NCBI GenBank assembly: GCA_002720975.1
Contig: PBIX01000104.1
Span: 1-47,332 of the forward strand
DNA: 47,332 nucleotides
Reading direction: 5' to 3'
Source of the DNA: Planctomycetota bacterium
GTDB lineage: Bacteria > Planctomycetota > UBA1135 > GCA-002686595
Positions within the stretch are counted from its first letter, which is position 1. Every line of letters begins with the position of its first letter. Of the stretch, positions 8,525 to 17,080 are shown piece by piece. The position numbers were made by a program, and so were the translations under genes. The notes under the pieces are model-generated. The model had not been told where the DNA came from. It saw only the letters and a program-made list of their open reading frames with translations, and did not search any database.

Positions 8525-9690
8525 CAGGCTCCCCTTCGGAAGGCGTCAACCGCCAGAAGTTTGCGCGTGGCCGCGGCAGGCAGAGCGCCGGACAGAAGAC
8601 CGATGCCGAGGGACAGGGTGCAGGCGTTGGTGAGGATCTCCGAGGTCATCTCAAAGCCCGGGAACATGGTACCCAGGAGTTTCGCGATTTCAGGGGAGCT
8701 GAGTTGGGCCAACCCGATACCGAGCCCGCCGCCCACCACGCACAACAGAACGCCCTGGCCCAGCATGACCCCGAAGACGGCCCAGTCGGAAAAGCCCAGG
8801 GCCTTGAGGACGCCCATGTCGTGGCGCTGCTCACGCCCCGCCAACAACATGGTGTTGATCACCGCCAGCAGAATGGCCGCCAGCACGCCCCCACCGATGG
8901 TGGTCACAAAGAAGGGGATGTTGCCCACCATGGAGACGAACTGCGCGTTGAACTCCGCCTCCGTGGTGGTCTGGACGCGCTGTGGGCCGTTCTCGAACAG
9001 GCCGTCCACTTCAGCGGCGATATTGACCGGGTTCACGCCCTCCGCCAGATGGATGTAGATCACTCCCGAACCCGGAGGCCCACTGGCTGCGCCACCCTTC
9101 AGGCTCTCTTCCAGATACTCAAAGGGAAAGAAGATGGTGGTCTCGTCCCAGACGATGGACTCCAACTCGTAGATCCCGGCCACCTGGAACTCCCAGGGCG
9201 AGCCGTCCAGGCGCTGAAAAATAGTGCCGATGATGGGCACCGTGTCGCCCACCTTGAAGCCATAGCGGTCGGCGGTCTGGCGGCCGATGATGCAGGCCGT
9301 GCGCTCGGTGAGGAAGCGCTCGCGCGAGCCCTCGACGATTTTGAACTCGGGGTACATGCCCAGGAACTTCTCGGGGTCCACGCCGAACTGGCCGAAGAAG
9401 CTGGAGGGGTCCTGATAGTAGCCGCCGAACCACTGCAGCCGCGCCACGCTGTCCACGCCCTCCACGGCCTTTAACTTGCCCACGTAGGACGCGGGCAGGT
9501 TGACGAAGAGGCTCACCGCGGACTGCACGATCAGGCGGTCGCTGGTGGAGTTGCGCACCCCCGCGTCCAGGCTGACAACCAGGGCGCGCAGAACGCACAG
9601 CAAGAACACGGCAATGGCGAGCGAGCCCACGGTCAGGGCTGTACGCAGCTTGTGCCGCACCAGATTGCGGAAGATCAGGCGGATCGGCAC
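8524..9690 (-). CDS. FtsX/MacB-type ABC transporter permease (first of two)
   Basis: 388 residues with the same architecture as its downstream partner: a membrane helix following [20 protein letters not shown], a periplasmic domain, then three helices beginning around [16 protein letters not shown]. The cytoplasmic coupling loop is [18 protein letters not shown] and the C-terminus reads [14 protein letters not shown]. It starts 2 bases after the ATPase stop. Such permeases act mechanically on periplasmic or envelope substrates (lipids, lipoproteins, antibiotics); the substrate is not evident. Confidence 0.88.
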   Translation of the reverse strand: MPIRLIFRNLVRHKLRTALTVGSLAIAVFLLCVLRALVVSLDAGVRNSTSDRLIVQSAVSLFVNLPASYVGKLKAVEGVDSVARLQWFGGYYQDPSSFFGQFGVDPEKFLGMYPEFKIVEGSRERFLTERTACIIGRQTADRYGFKVGDTVPIIGTIFQRLDGSPWEFQVAGIYELESIVWDETTIFFPFEYLEESLKGGAASGPPGSGVIYIHLAEGVNPVNIAAEVDGLFENGPQRVQTTTEAEFNAQFVSMVGNIPFFVTTIGGGVLAAILLAVINTMLLAGREQRHDMGVLKALGFSDWAVFGVMLGQGVLLCVVGGGLGIGLAQLSSPEIAKLLGTMFPGFEMTSEILTNACTLSLGIGLLSGALPAAATRKLLAVDAFRRGA

Positions 9691-9692
9691 GG

Positions 9693-10400
9693 TCAGGCGC
9701 CCTCTCCATCACTCTTCCAGCGGCCCTTGTCCAGGTGCACGCTGCGTTGGGCGCTGGCAGCGGCCAGCGGGTCGTGGGTCACGATGATCACGGTCTTGCC
9801 CAGCTCCTCGTTCAAGCGCGCCAGCAAGGCCATCACGCTGTCCGCGGAGGCGCGGTCCAGATCCCCGGTCGGCTCGTCGGCCAGGATCAGGGTCGGGTCG
9901 CTGACGATCGCGCGCGCAATGGCGACGCGCTGCTCTTGGCCGCCCGAGAGCTGACCGGGCCTGTGGCTGGCGCGGTCCGCCAGGCCCACCAGCTCCAGCG
10001 CGTGCGCAGCGTGCGCACGGCGCTCGGAGCGCGACAGGGGTGCGAGCAGCAGGGGCAGCTCCACGTTCTCCTGGGCGGAGAGCACGGGAATCAGATTGAA
10101 GCCCTGAAACACGATGCCCACATTGCCCGCCCGCCAGCGGGCCAGTTCGGGAGGCGTGAGATCCATCAGTTCCTCGCCGGCAACGCGGACCGAGCCCGAC
10201 TCGGGCTTATCCAGGCCCCCGATCAGGTTGAGCAGCGTCGTCTTGCCCGACCCCGAAGGCCCCATGATCGCCACCCGCTCACCTTCGTCGATGTTGAAGT
10301 CCAGGGCGTCCAGGACAACCAAGCGCTCGCCACCCCGCGAGTAGGCCCGGGTCACATCCTTCAGATCCACTACCGTCCGTGTTGCCGTCGTGCTGCTCAT
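9693..10400 (-). CDS. ABC transporter ATPase, LolD/MacB family
   Basis: 235 residues. Walker A is GPSGSGKTT (from about residue 47), the signature is [15 protein letters not shown], with E where QQR is usual, Walker B with the catalytic Glu is [12 protein letters not shown], and the switch histidine is IVTHD. The length and the motifs [20 protein letters not shown] fit the LolD/MacB branch. It energises the two FtsX-type permeases downstream and pairs with the adaptor 13 bases upstream. Confidence 0.92.
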   Translation of the reverse strand: MSSTTATRTVVDLKDVTRAYSRGGERLVVLDALDFNIDEGERVAIMGPSGSGKTTLLNLIGGLDKPESGSVRVAGEELMDLTPPELARWRAGNVGIVFQGFNLIPVLSAQENVELPLLLAPLSRSERRAHAAHALELVGLADRASHRPGQLSGGQEQRVAIARAIVSDPTLILADEPTGDLDRASADSVMALLARLNEELGKTVIIVTHDPLAAASAQRSVHLDKGRWKSDGEGA

Positions 10401-10413
10401 ATTCTGGTTTCCC

Positions 10414-11823
10414 TTAGCGGGCGACGCGTACGCGTTGTCCGTCTTCCATTTCGAGGGGAGGGATCACAACGATCTCCTCCTCGCCGGTCAGACCCGATTC
10501 GATGATGACCCGGTTGCCGCGCGTGGCTCCCACGGCCACGTCCTGCAGGCGCACTCGGCCGCGTTCCACAACGAATACCGCGCTCGTCTCCCCCTGCTTG
10601 ACCAGGGCCGTGGACGGGACGAGAAGTACGAGCTTGACGGGCCCCTCCTGAGCAGCCGCTGCTTCACTCAGAAACACAACGCGGCACCCCATCTGGGGTC
10701 GCAGGCGTTCATCCAGGCTGTCGAAAGCCACGCGCACCTCCACGGTGGCCTTCTGCCGATCCGCGGCGGGCCAGATCCGGTCGATGCGGCCCGTGTAGGG
10801 CTCGTCGGGGAAGGCGTCGAGATAGATGCGCGCCGGTGCTCCGAGACGCACGGCGGCCAGGCTGGTCTCCGGCACCTCGGCCTGGGCCTCCAGGCTGCCG
10901 AAGTCCACCATGGTGGCCACCGAGCCACGAGCATTGGAGCCTCCTTGCGAGTTGGGCGAGACGACCTCCCCCACTTCGGCTTCCTTCGAGACCACGACGC
11001 CATCGAAGGGTGCCCGCACAAAGGTCTTCTCCAGGGAGGCCAGGGCCTGGGTCAGCTCGGATTCGCTGCTTTGGGCGCGTGCCTCGAATTCCGCCTGGGT
11101 GCGGCGGGCCACCTCGATGTCAGCCTGGGCCACCTCCAGGGTGGAGCGGGCGCCAGCGAGGAGAGCGTTGGCGCTGGTGGCCCGCGCTTCGGCTGCCCGT
11201 CGGTCGCGCACGGCCTCGTCGCGGCGCTCCACCTGCACAATCCCCTGGCGCAGGAGTTCTTCGTATCGGATCTCTGCCTCGCGAGCGAAGTCCAACTGGG
11301 CCTGGGCCTCCTCCAGCTGGGCTGCGGCGGATTCCACGCTTCCCCGCAGCCGTCCTTCATCGGCCGCAGCACGCGCTGTCGTAGCGGCGGCTCTCTCGGC
11401 TCCACGCCGGGCAACCTCTAGATCCGCCCGCGAGCGCCCCACGGCTGCATCCTGTTCCTCGTGATCAATGCGCGCCACGACATCTCCCGCCCGAACCCGC
11501 GTGCCCTCCACAACGTTGACCTCCACCAGCCGACCGGGTCGGTCCGCTGAGAGCGCCGCGCGTGTGCGCGCCACGATGTAGCCGTTGGCAGCGGCCCCTT
11601 CCGAGCCTGCGTCCTGGGAGGGACTGCGTCGCACGACACTTGTGACCTCCACCTCCACCAGGCGCAGTCGGTCCACCAGGTTCATCACGGGACGCTGGAA
11701 GAGCCAGCCCGCAATGATCAGTACGACCAGCCAGACGATACGACCCTGCCACGGACCCGACCGCTTGCGGGCTGACGGAGTGCGATCGATGCGCAGGGAG
11801 TGCAGGTCGGGGGTCTCGGACAT
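10414..11823 (-). CDS. Periplasmic adaptor (HlyD/MacA-type membrane fusion protein)
   Basis: 469 residues. A single N-terminal membrane anchor ([16 protein letters not shown]) is followed by a lipoyl half-motif ([20 protein letters not shown]), a long alpha-helical hairpin rich in Ala/Glu/Arg heptads (about residues 125-265), the second lipoyl half ([17 protein letters not shown]), a beta-barrel domain and a membrane-proximal domain ending [14 protein letters not shown]. It is the first gene of the efflux operon and links the permease complex to the outer membrane or to substrate. A plausible role is MacAB-like tripartite export; no TolC homologue is in the window. Confidence 0.88.
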   Translation of the reverse strand: MSETPDLHSLRIDRTPSARKRSGPWQGRIVWLVVLIIAGWLFQRPVMNLVDRLRLVEVEVTSVVRRSPSQDAGSEGAAANGYIVARTRAALSADRPGRLVEVNVVEGTRVRAGDVVARIDHEEQDAAVGRSRADLEVARRGAERAAATTARAAADEGRLRGSVESAAAQLEEAQAQLDFAREAEIRYEELLRQGIVQVERRDEAVRDRRAAEARATSANALLAGARSTLEVAQADIEVARRTQAEFEARAQSSESELTQALASLEKTFVRAPFDGVVVSKEAEVGEVVSPNSQGGSNARGSVATMVDFGSLEAQAEVPETSLAAVRLGAPARIYLDAFPDEPYTGRIDRIWPAADRQKATVEVRVAFDSLDERLRPQMGCRVVFLSEAAAAQEGPVKLVLLVPSTALVKQGETSAVFVVERGRVRLQDVAVGATRGNRVIIESGLTGEEEIVVIPPLEMEDGQRVRVAR

Positions 11824-11901
11824 GGGGCCAGAGGATAGCCGAGGGAGAGATGCATGCCAGCCGGGATTGCGTCAGACTGTCGTCATCGTGACAGCCCCAG
11901 A

Positions 11902-13173
11902 TCAATGGGGCGGGACGCCCTCCTGGAAGTCCTCCTTGGGAATCCAGCGCACCAAGCGGCCCACGGTGAGGCCCTGGACCACGATGGAAAACACCACCAC
12001 CACGTAGGTCATGGTGACGATCAGGTCCCTGGATGGCAGGTCCGCGGGCAAGGAGAGCGCCAGGGCCACGGAGATTCCTCCGCGCAGGCCGCCCCAGGTG
12101 AGGATCTTGACGGCGTGTGGGGTGAAGGGACGCCAGCGGCGCAGGAGGGAGACAGCCCCGCCCACCGCCAGGAAGCGCGCCAGCAGAACCAAAGGTATGG
12201 CCGCCAGCCCGGCCATGATGGAGCTCCCGCCCAAGGGGAGGATCAGAATCTCCATGCCGATGAAGACAAAGAGCACCACGTTCAGGATCTCGTCCACGAG
12301 CTCCCAGAACACATCCAACCGTTCGATGGTCAAGGAGGACATGGCAAGCCGCTTGCCCTGGTTGCCAATCATCAGTCCCGCCACCACGACCGCCAGAGGA
12401 CCCGAGCTGTGCAAGGCAGCAGCCAAGGAGTAGAGGCCGGCGCACAGAGCCAGGGTCAACAGGACCTCCACCTGATACTGATCCACCTGACGCATCAGCT
12501 GGACGCAGATCCAGCCTGCCGCGAGGCCAAGCACCAGGCTCCCCCCCACCTCGCGCAAGAACAGCGAAGCCACTCCAGCCCCATCCAGTACACCGTGATC
12601 GCCGTGCCCTCCCACGGCCATGCCGGCAATGACAATAAACACAACGACCCCGATGCCATCGTTGAACAGGGACTCACCGGCGATCTTGGTCTCCAGGCTC
12701 TTGGGGGCGCTCGTCCCCTTGAGAATGGCGAGCACGGCGATGGGATCCGTTGGGGAGATCAAGGCTCCGAACACCAGGCACTCGATCCAACTTGCCTCAA
12801 GGCCAAGTACGGGGAGGGTCAGGTTGATAAGCCCCCCGACCAAGAACGTGGACACCAGCACGCCAACGGTGGCCAGGCCACCGATGATCCACTTGTGTTG
12901 ATAGAGACGATCGATCTTTACGTGCAGGGCACCTGCGAATAGGAGAAAGGCCAGCAGCACGTCGAGCAGAGCATGGGCGAAGTCCATGCGCTCGAGAAGG
13001 TCGCGGGTGACCTCGCGCAGGGCGGGGGGGGCCACCAGCACCCCCAAGCTCGAAACCACCAGGGCAAGGACCATCACCCCTATGGTCGTTGGCAGGCCCA
13101 GGAAGCGGCAGTTCACCCAAGCCGTGAGAGCGGCAAAGACCAGCACCACGGAAAGAAGATCAAACAACTCCAT
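11902..13173 (-). CDS. Na+/H+ antiporter, CPA1 (NhaP/NHE) family
   Basis: 423 residues with about 12 hydrophobic segments. Family motifs are plain: LLDVLLAFLLFAGALHV early, ISPTDPIAVLAILK, AGESLFNDGIGVVVF (the Asn-Asp ion-binding pair), FIGMEIL, and WGGLRGGISVALALSLP in the late membrane region. It exchanges cytoplasmic Na+ (or K+) for protons across the inner membrane, which suits a marine or saline habitat. There is almost no hydrophilic C-terminal tail. It lies 78 bases upstream of the efflux operon on the same strand and may or may not share its transcript. Confidence 0.9.
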   Translation of the reverse strand: MELFDLLSVVLVFAALTAWVNCRFLGLPTTIGVMVLALVVSSLGVLVAPPALREVTRDLLERMDFAHALLDVLLAFLLFAGALHVKIDRLYQHKWIIGGLATVGVLVSTFLVGGLINLTLPVLGLEASWIECLVFGALISPTDPIAVLAILKGTSAPKSLETKIAGESLFNDGIGVVVFIVIAGMAVGGHGDHGVLDGAGVASLFLREVGGSLVLGLAAGWICVQLMRQVDQYQVEVLLTLALCAGLYSLAAALHSSGPLAVVVAGLMIGNQGKRLAMSSLTIERLDVFWELVDEILNVVLFVFIGMEILILPLGGSSIMAGLAAIPLVLLARFLAVGGAVSLLRRWRPFTPHAVKILTWGGLRGGISVALALSLPADLPSRDLIVTMTYVVVVFSIVVQGLTVGRLVRWIPKEDFQEGVPPH

Positions 13174-13278
13174 GGGCGCGGAAGATAACGGACCGACGGG
13201 GTCGGGTGTCAGGCCTGATTCCCGCCCTTACCCATCTACCCTGAAGACGGGCACCCCCGCACGTGTTGAACCTCAGAC

Positions 13279-14766
13279 CTACTGGCGCAGGATCCAAGCG
13301 AGGAACTGCCCCTCCAGGTCTTCCTTCGTGAGCTCGGCACTCGATAGGGGCACGCCGTAGAGGCCCTTGAGCGCCTCCTCCAGGTCCTCCTTGGTGCCTG
13401 CCAGATGAACGAGCAGCTGGGAGAAGACCTGTTCTGCGTCCTTGGCGCGTTCGCTGTGCAGCCAGTAGACAAAGGCCGTGCGGTAGGCGCGCAGGAGTTC
13501 TTTGTAGTCGCCTCGGAATGTCGACCCGGGCACAGGCATGTCCGCTGCGGCCAAGCCCAGGAATGGCGCTCGGACGATCTCATTGTGGCTGTCGGCGTCA
13601 TTGCGCAATCGGAAGGTGCGCAGGCGATCGCGACTGTCCTTGTAGCCGTTCTTCTGGGCGGCGCCCAAGGGTCCGATGAAACGGTCTGCGCCGTAGTTGG
13701 ATTCCTGCCTCCACCAACTGTCGGCTGAGATCGCAGGCAGCCAGCCGCCCTCGGACAGGCCACCGGGAACAAAGCGCTCGTAGGCCTCGGTGCGACGTGA
13801 GCGCAGGTCCCCATCCGCCCGCGTGCGACACTCACCAAACACATCTATCACCAGATTCACCGCCAGGGCACCGGCGAAAGACTCGGGCACCCGATCGCCG
13901 TAGTAGCTGTCCACCAGGGAGTTGGTTGCCAGCTGGGTCAACTGCTGCTCCATTCCTGTAGCGACGCGGGAGTTCATGGCTATTCCCGCAGACCAGTTGC
14001 TGGCTCCGGTCCCGAACTCCAGGGCCATGACCTTGTAGCGGTCCATGTAGAACTGGGTCCAGACAGCCACGTCATCCTGCCAGAAGCTCGATTTCAGGTC
14101 GGGGTATACCCAACCCGCCAGGGACACCCACTCGATGAAGGGCAGCCGGCGCGGAGTCATGATGATCGGCTCAGGCTTGTCCTCGCGGTCCAACCCCATG
14201 AACGCGCCCGTACCCATGGCCTCAGCCAGGCGAGCTGAGATTTCCCGTACTGAAGCCCGGGAGTTCAGACCCACGTAGAGGTCCGACGATTCATCGCTTT
14301 CCCAGCCCTCCATGCCTTTGACGAGCTTGGCAATCTGACTCCCCCGCACGCGCTTCATCCACTTTGAAAGTTCTTTGATGTCGCTACGGATGGAGTCAAT
14401 CAACTCGGCATCCGCACTGGGCTCGACCCAATCCAGCCAGCGGTCCTGCAGAACGAGAACGCTGTCGCAGACCTTCTTGAAATTGTCTGCGTCGGGTAGC
14501 GAGCGGGCACTCTCCCTATCGAGCAGCAGCTCAAACAACCCCAGTCGAATACGGATGTAACCCTGATCGAGGAACTCCTCAGTGGAGAAGGTGTCAGGAG
14601 AGGCGTCGGCGCGTCCACTGCGCACGAGAACCTCCTTGACGAGCCGGTCATGAGGGATCGAGCTGAATGACCGCTGCCCAAGAGCAGAAGGCGTCCCCAC
14701 CCAGAGGAGGGCAATAAGCAGAACGACCGCTTTCAGCGGTCGGCGAGCATCTATCGTGTCGTGCAT
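13279..14766 (-). CDS. Orphan secreted protein, about 495 residues
   Basis: I chose ATG 14766 because it gives a textbook signal peptide (positive n-region, VVLLIALLWVG core, cleavage near ALGQ). An ATG at 14817 would add 17 polar residues in front of it. The mature part is mostly helical by composition and rich in Trp/Tyr, with no catalytic motif I recognise. The middle contains GWVYPDLKSSFWQDDVAVWTQFYMD and the C-terminal quarter EDLEEALKGLYGVPLS. It is transcribed after the STT3-type gene with a gap of 100 bases, so it may belong to the same envelope-modification locus. No function is assigned. Confidence 0.7.
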   Translation of the reverse strand: MHDTIDARRPLKAVVLLIALLWVGTPSALGQRSFSSIPHDRLVKEVLVRSGRADASPDTFSTEEFLDQGYIRIRLGLFELLLDRESARSLPDADNFKKVCDSVLVLQDRWLDWVEPSADAELIDSIRSDIKELSKWMKRVRGSQIAKLVKGMEGWESDESSDLYVGLNSRASVREISARLAEAMGTGAFMGLDREDKPEPIIMTPRRLPFIEWVSLAGWVYPDLKSSFWQDDVAVWTQFYMDRYKVMALEFGTGASNWSAGIAMNSRVATGMEQQLTQLATNSLVDSYYGDRVPESFAGALAVNLVIDVFGECRTRADGDLRSRRTEAYERFVPGGLSEGGWLPAISADSWWRQESNYGADRFIGPLGAAQKNGYKDSRDRLRTFRLRNDADSHNEIVRAPFLGLAAADMPVPGSTFRGDYKELLRAYRTAFVYWLHSERAKDAEQVFSQLLVHLAGTKEDLEEALKGLYGVPLSSAELTKEDLEGQFLAWILRQ

Positions 14767-14866
14767 CGTGTCGGTGAGCAGATCGGCAATGGTGCTGACG
14801 CTCGGGGAGAGGGGCACAGGATGCCAGAATGATCCGGCACTGCCCTCCCTGGGGTGGAGGTTTCAC

Positions 14867-17080
14867 CTAATCGTCACGGATCGAGGTGCACGCCCCCCCA
14901 CCCAGGACAGCCTGGAGGGCGACCTCGGCGCTGCCCTTGCGTTGGCCTATCACCCACCGAAGAGGGGCGGCGGCCTCCCCGGACTCCTCATCCTCGGTGC
15001 TCCAGGGCACCCGCAAGCGCGCCAGCCCGTCCGCAGCCACCACGGCCTCCCCCATCCAGACGAACTGGGCCTGCTGCCCGTTGAAGTTGCGCCGCACGCG
15101 CGCACGCAGGACCTGACCCGCGGATCCGCTCACCTCCAACACCGCCCCGGGTACCGTCTCCCATATCCACCCGGCGGATTGGCCATCGGACATCTCTTCG
15201 CCAAAGGCCACCAGACGTAGAAAACCCGGGTGAGGCCGACCCGGAACCTCATCCCCGTAGGCGCACGGGAGGAGCCGCCCCAGGAGGCTGTCCTCAGAGA
15301 ACTCCGATCGGGAGTCGTCAGCCAAGACGCGCATCATCGTGTCCAGGTTGCGCATCCAATCGGACCCGATGAGAACATGGCGCACACGCCGCTCATGGCA
15401 CAGGGCCTCGGCATCTTCATCGGAAGCAGCAGCCAGGAAGCGCCAAGGATCCACAAAGCTGTCACGGCCCAGGTACGAGCCGAAGTTCGTGGCCACGGTT
15501 GGCCGCCCGGCACCCCACTCGATCATGTGACCCAGATCCCACTGAGCGAGGACGGCTTCCTCATCGGTGCCGTGGGTTCCCAACCAGGCACAAAGCCCAC
15601 GCAGTCCGCGCTCGCGTTCCACGGTGAGGGTCTGCGGAAAACGTGAGGCCGCAGTGGATCGCGACAAGGTGCTGGAAACCGTGGCGGTGTGAGTCACCAG
15701 CGGGAGAGCCAACGCGAGAGCCAGCAACGCATGAGGGAGGCGACGCGCTGGCAATGAACGCGTGAGGTGCCCCAACCAGACTCCGAGCAGAACGGCCATG
15801 GGTGCCGCGAGACCCTCGGCGAATCGCCGTTGAAAGAGGGCCATCAGCAGGTAAAGGAGAACAGCTGGTAGATAGGGCAGCAGGGCTCCGCCCGCGCGGC
15901 GCGCCCCGTGCCACCAGGCCAGGGGCAGGAGAACCACACCCCATCCCAACCAACGCGTCAGGGGCTCCAAGCCGCCGATGAGACCCCACCCCAGAGGTTG
16001 AGATTCGTGGATGCGACCCATGAAGCGGTTGGTGCCCGTGGCCCACCGCGCCCCCTCCGCCACGCTCTCGCCCAGCGGTCCCCAAGCCAAGACGAGGCCA
16101 GCCAGCCCAAGGAATGCGATCAATGCCCGAGGGTAGAGACGCAGTCCGGCTCCGTGCTCTTGGCTGTCCGGCTTCATGAGCCAGAGGGGCAGGCAGGCCA
16201 GAGCACCAACGCCGAGGAAGCCCACATGGAACCAGGACAGGTTGATGATCTCGAGCGCTCCCCAGGGGCTCGCGGCAGCATCGGGCCATATCACCAAAGC
16301 TGCGGCCAAATGGAAGACCGCGCCAAAGGCACCCAGACCTGGGAGCTCGCTCGGCTTGGCCCGGAACATGCGCCACAGGAGGGCCAGCTCCAACGTGCCT
16401 ATGAGCAGGAGGGACGCCACCCATGAGGCGAGAGCCAATCCCGCCAAGACCCCGGCTATGACTCCGAACATGACCGAACGACGAACACGCAGCAGGCCTG
16501 AAGGCTCAAGCCCACGCGCGGCGAGCATGAGCCAGCTCAACTGAAGAAAGGAGACGAAGGCGTGATGGTCCCCGTTGCCCAATCGGGAGTAGCGCACGGA
16601 CGCAAAACAGAAGGCATGGTAGAGACCAGCCAACAGGGCGGCGCGTGTTCCTCCCAGGTACCCAGCGGCCAAGGCCACCAACAAGCTGGTCAGAGCTCCC
16701 AGAACCCATGGCACGCTGGCGACGTGACGTTCGACGTACCGCGCCCGGGCACTCGCATCCGTCGGCGCCCATGGAGCGAGCACGGTGTGCAGGACGCGCG
16801 TGTACATGGCCGGCCAGGGAATGGGTGCCCCACCCTGCCCCTCGAACTCCGGGAAGGCCAACAGGGGATCGCGAACCTGGACCCGCCCCTCATCCGTCAA
16901 GGCGCGCTCCAGGCGGCGCATGTGGTAGTGGCTGTCGGGATCGGCGCTGAACCAGTCCGTGGTCAGGGTCGGGCTCGCAGACACCCGATAGCCGTTGGCC
17001 CCGCGCACCCACAGAGAAACGCAGTACACCAGGACCAGGGTCCCGATCAGAGCCGTGCGGGAGCTCCGCGCCGGGCTCAT
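14867..17080 (-). CDS. STT3/PglB-type oligosaccharyltransferase-like membrane protein
   Basis: 737 residues from ATG 17080, which overlaps the upstream gene's stop by ATGA. About 12 membrane segments fill residues 10-460, and a soluble domain follows. STT3-family landmarks occur in the right order: FSADPDSHYHMRRL (D47-x-D49, metal site of the first loop), RLGNGDHHAF (D171-H172-H173), RIHESQP (E359, at the place of the SxxE loop), LFQRRFAEG, and QWDLGHMIEWGAGRPTV (513-529, variant of the WWDYG acceptor-binding motif). These enzymes move a lipid-linked glycan to Asn in exported proteins. The genes for the glycan donor are not nearby, so the transferred group and acceptor are unknown. Confidence 0.8.
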   Translation of the reverse strand: MSPARSSRTALIGTLVLVYCVSLWVRGANGYRVSASPTLTTDWFSADPDSHYHMRRLERALTDEGRVQVRDPLLAFPEFEGQGGAPIPWPAMYTRVLHTVLAPWAPTDASARARYVERHVASVPWVLGALTSLLVALAAGYLGGTRAALLAGLYHAFCFASVRYSRLGNGDHHAFVSFLQLSWLMLAARGLEPSGLLRVRRSVMFGVIAGVLAGLALASWVASLLLIGTLELALLWRMFRAKPSELPGLGAFGAVFHLAAALVIWPDAAASPWGALEIINLSWFHVGFLGVGALACLPLWLMKPDSQEHGAGLRLYPRALIAFLGLAGLVLAWGPLGESVAEGARWATGTNRFMGRIHESQPLGWGLIGGLEPLTRWLGWGVVLLPLAWWHGARRAGGALLPYLPAVLLYLLMALFQRRFAEGLAAPMAVLLGVWLGHLTRSLPARRLPHALLALALALPLVTHTATVSSTLSRSTAASRFPQTLTVERERGLRGLCAWLGTHGTDEEAVLAQWDLGHMIEWGAGRPTVATNFGSYLGRDSFVDPWRFLAAASDEDAEALCHERRVRHVLIGSDWMRNLDTMMRVLADDSRSEFSEDSLLGRLLPCAYGDEVPGRPHPGFLRLVAFGEEMSDGQSAGWIWETVPGAVLEVSGSAGQVLRARVRRNFNGQQAQFVWMGEAVVAADGLARLRVPWSTEDEESGEAAAPLRWVIGQRKGSAEVALQAVLGGGACTSIRDD

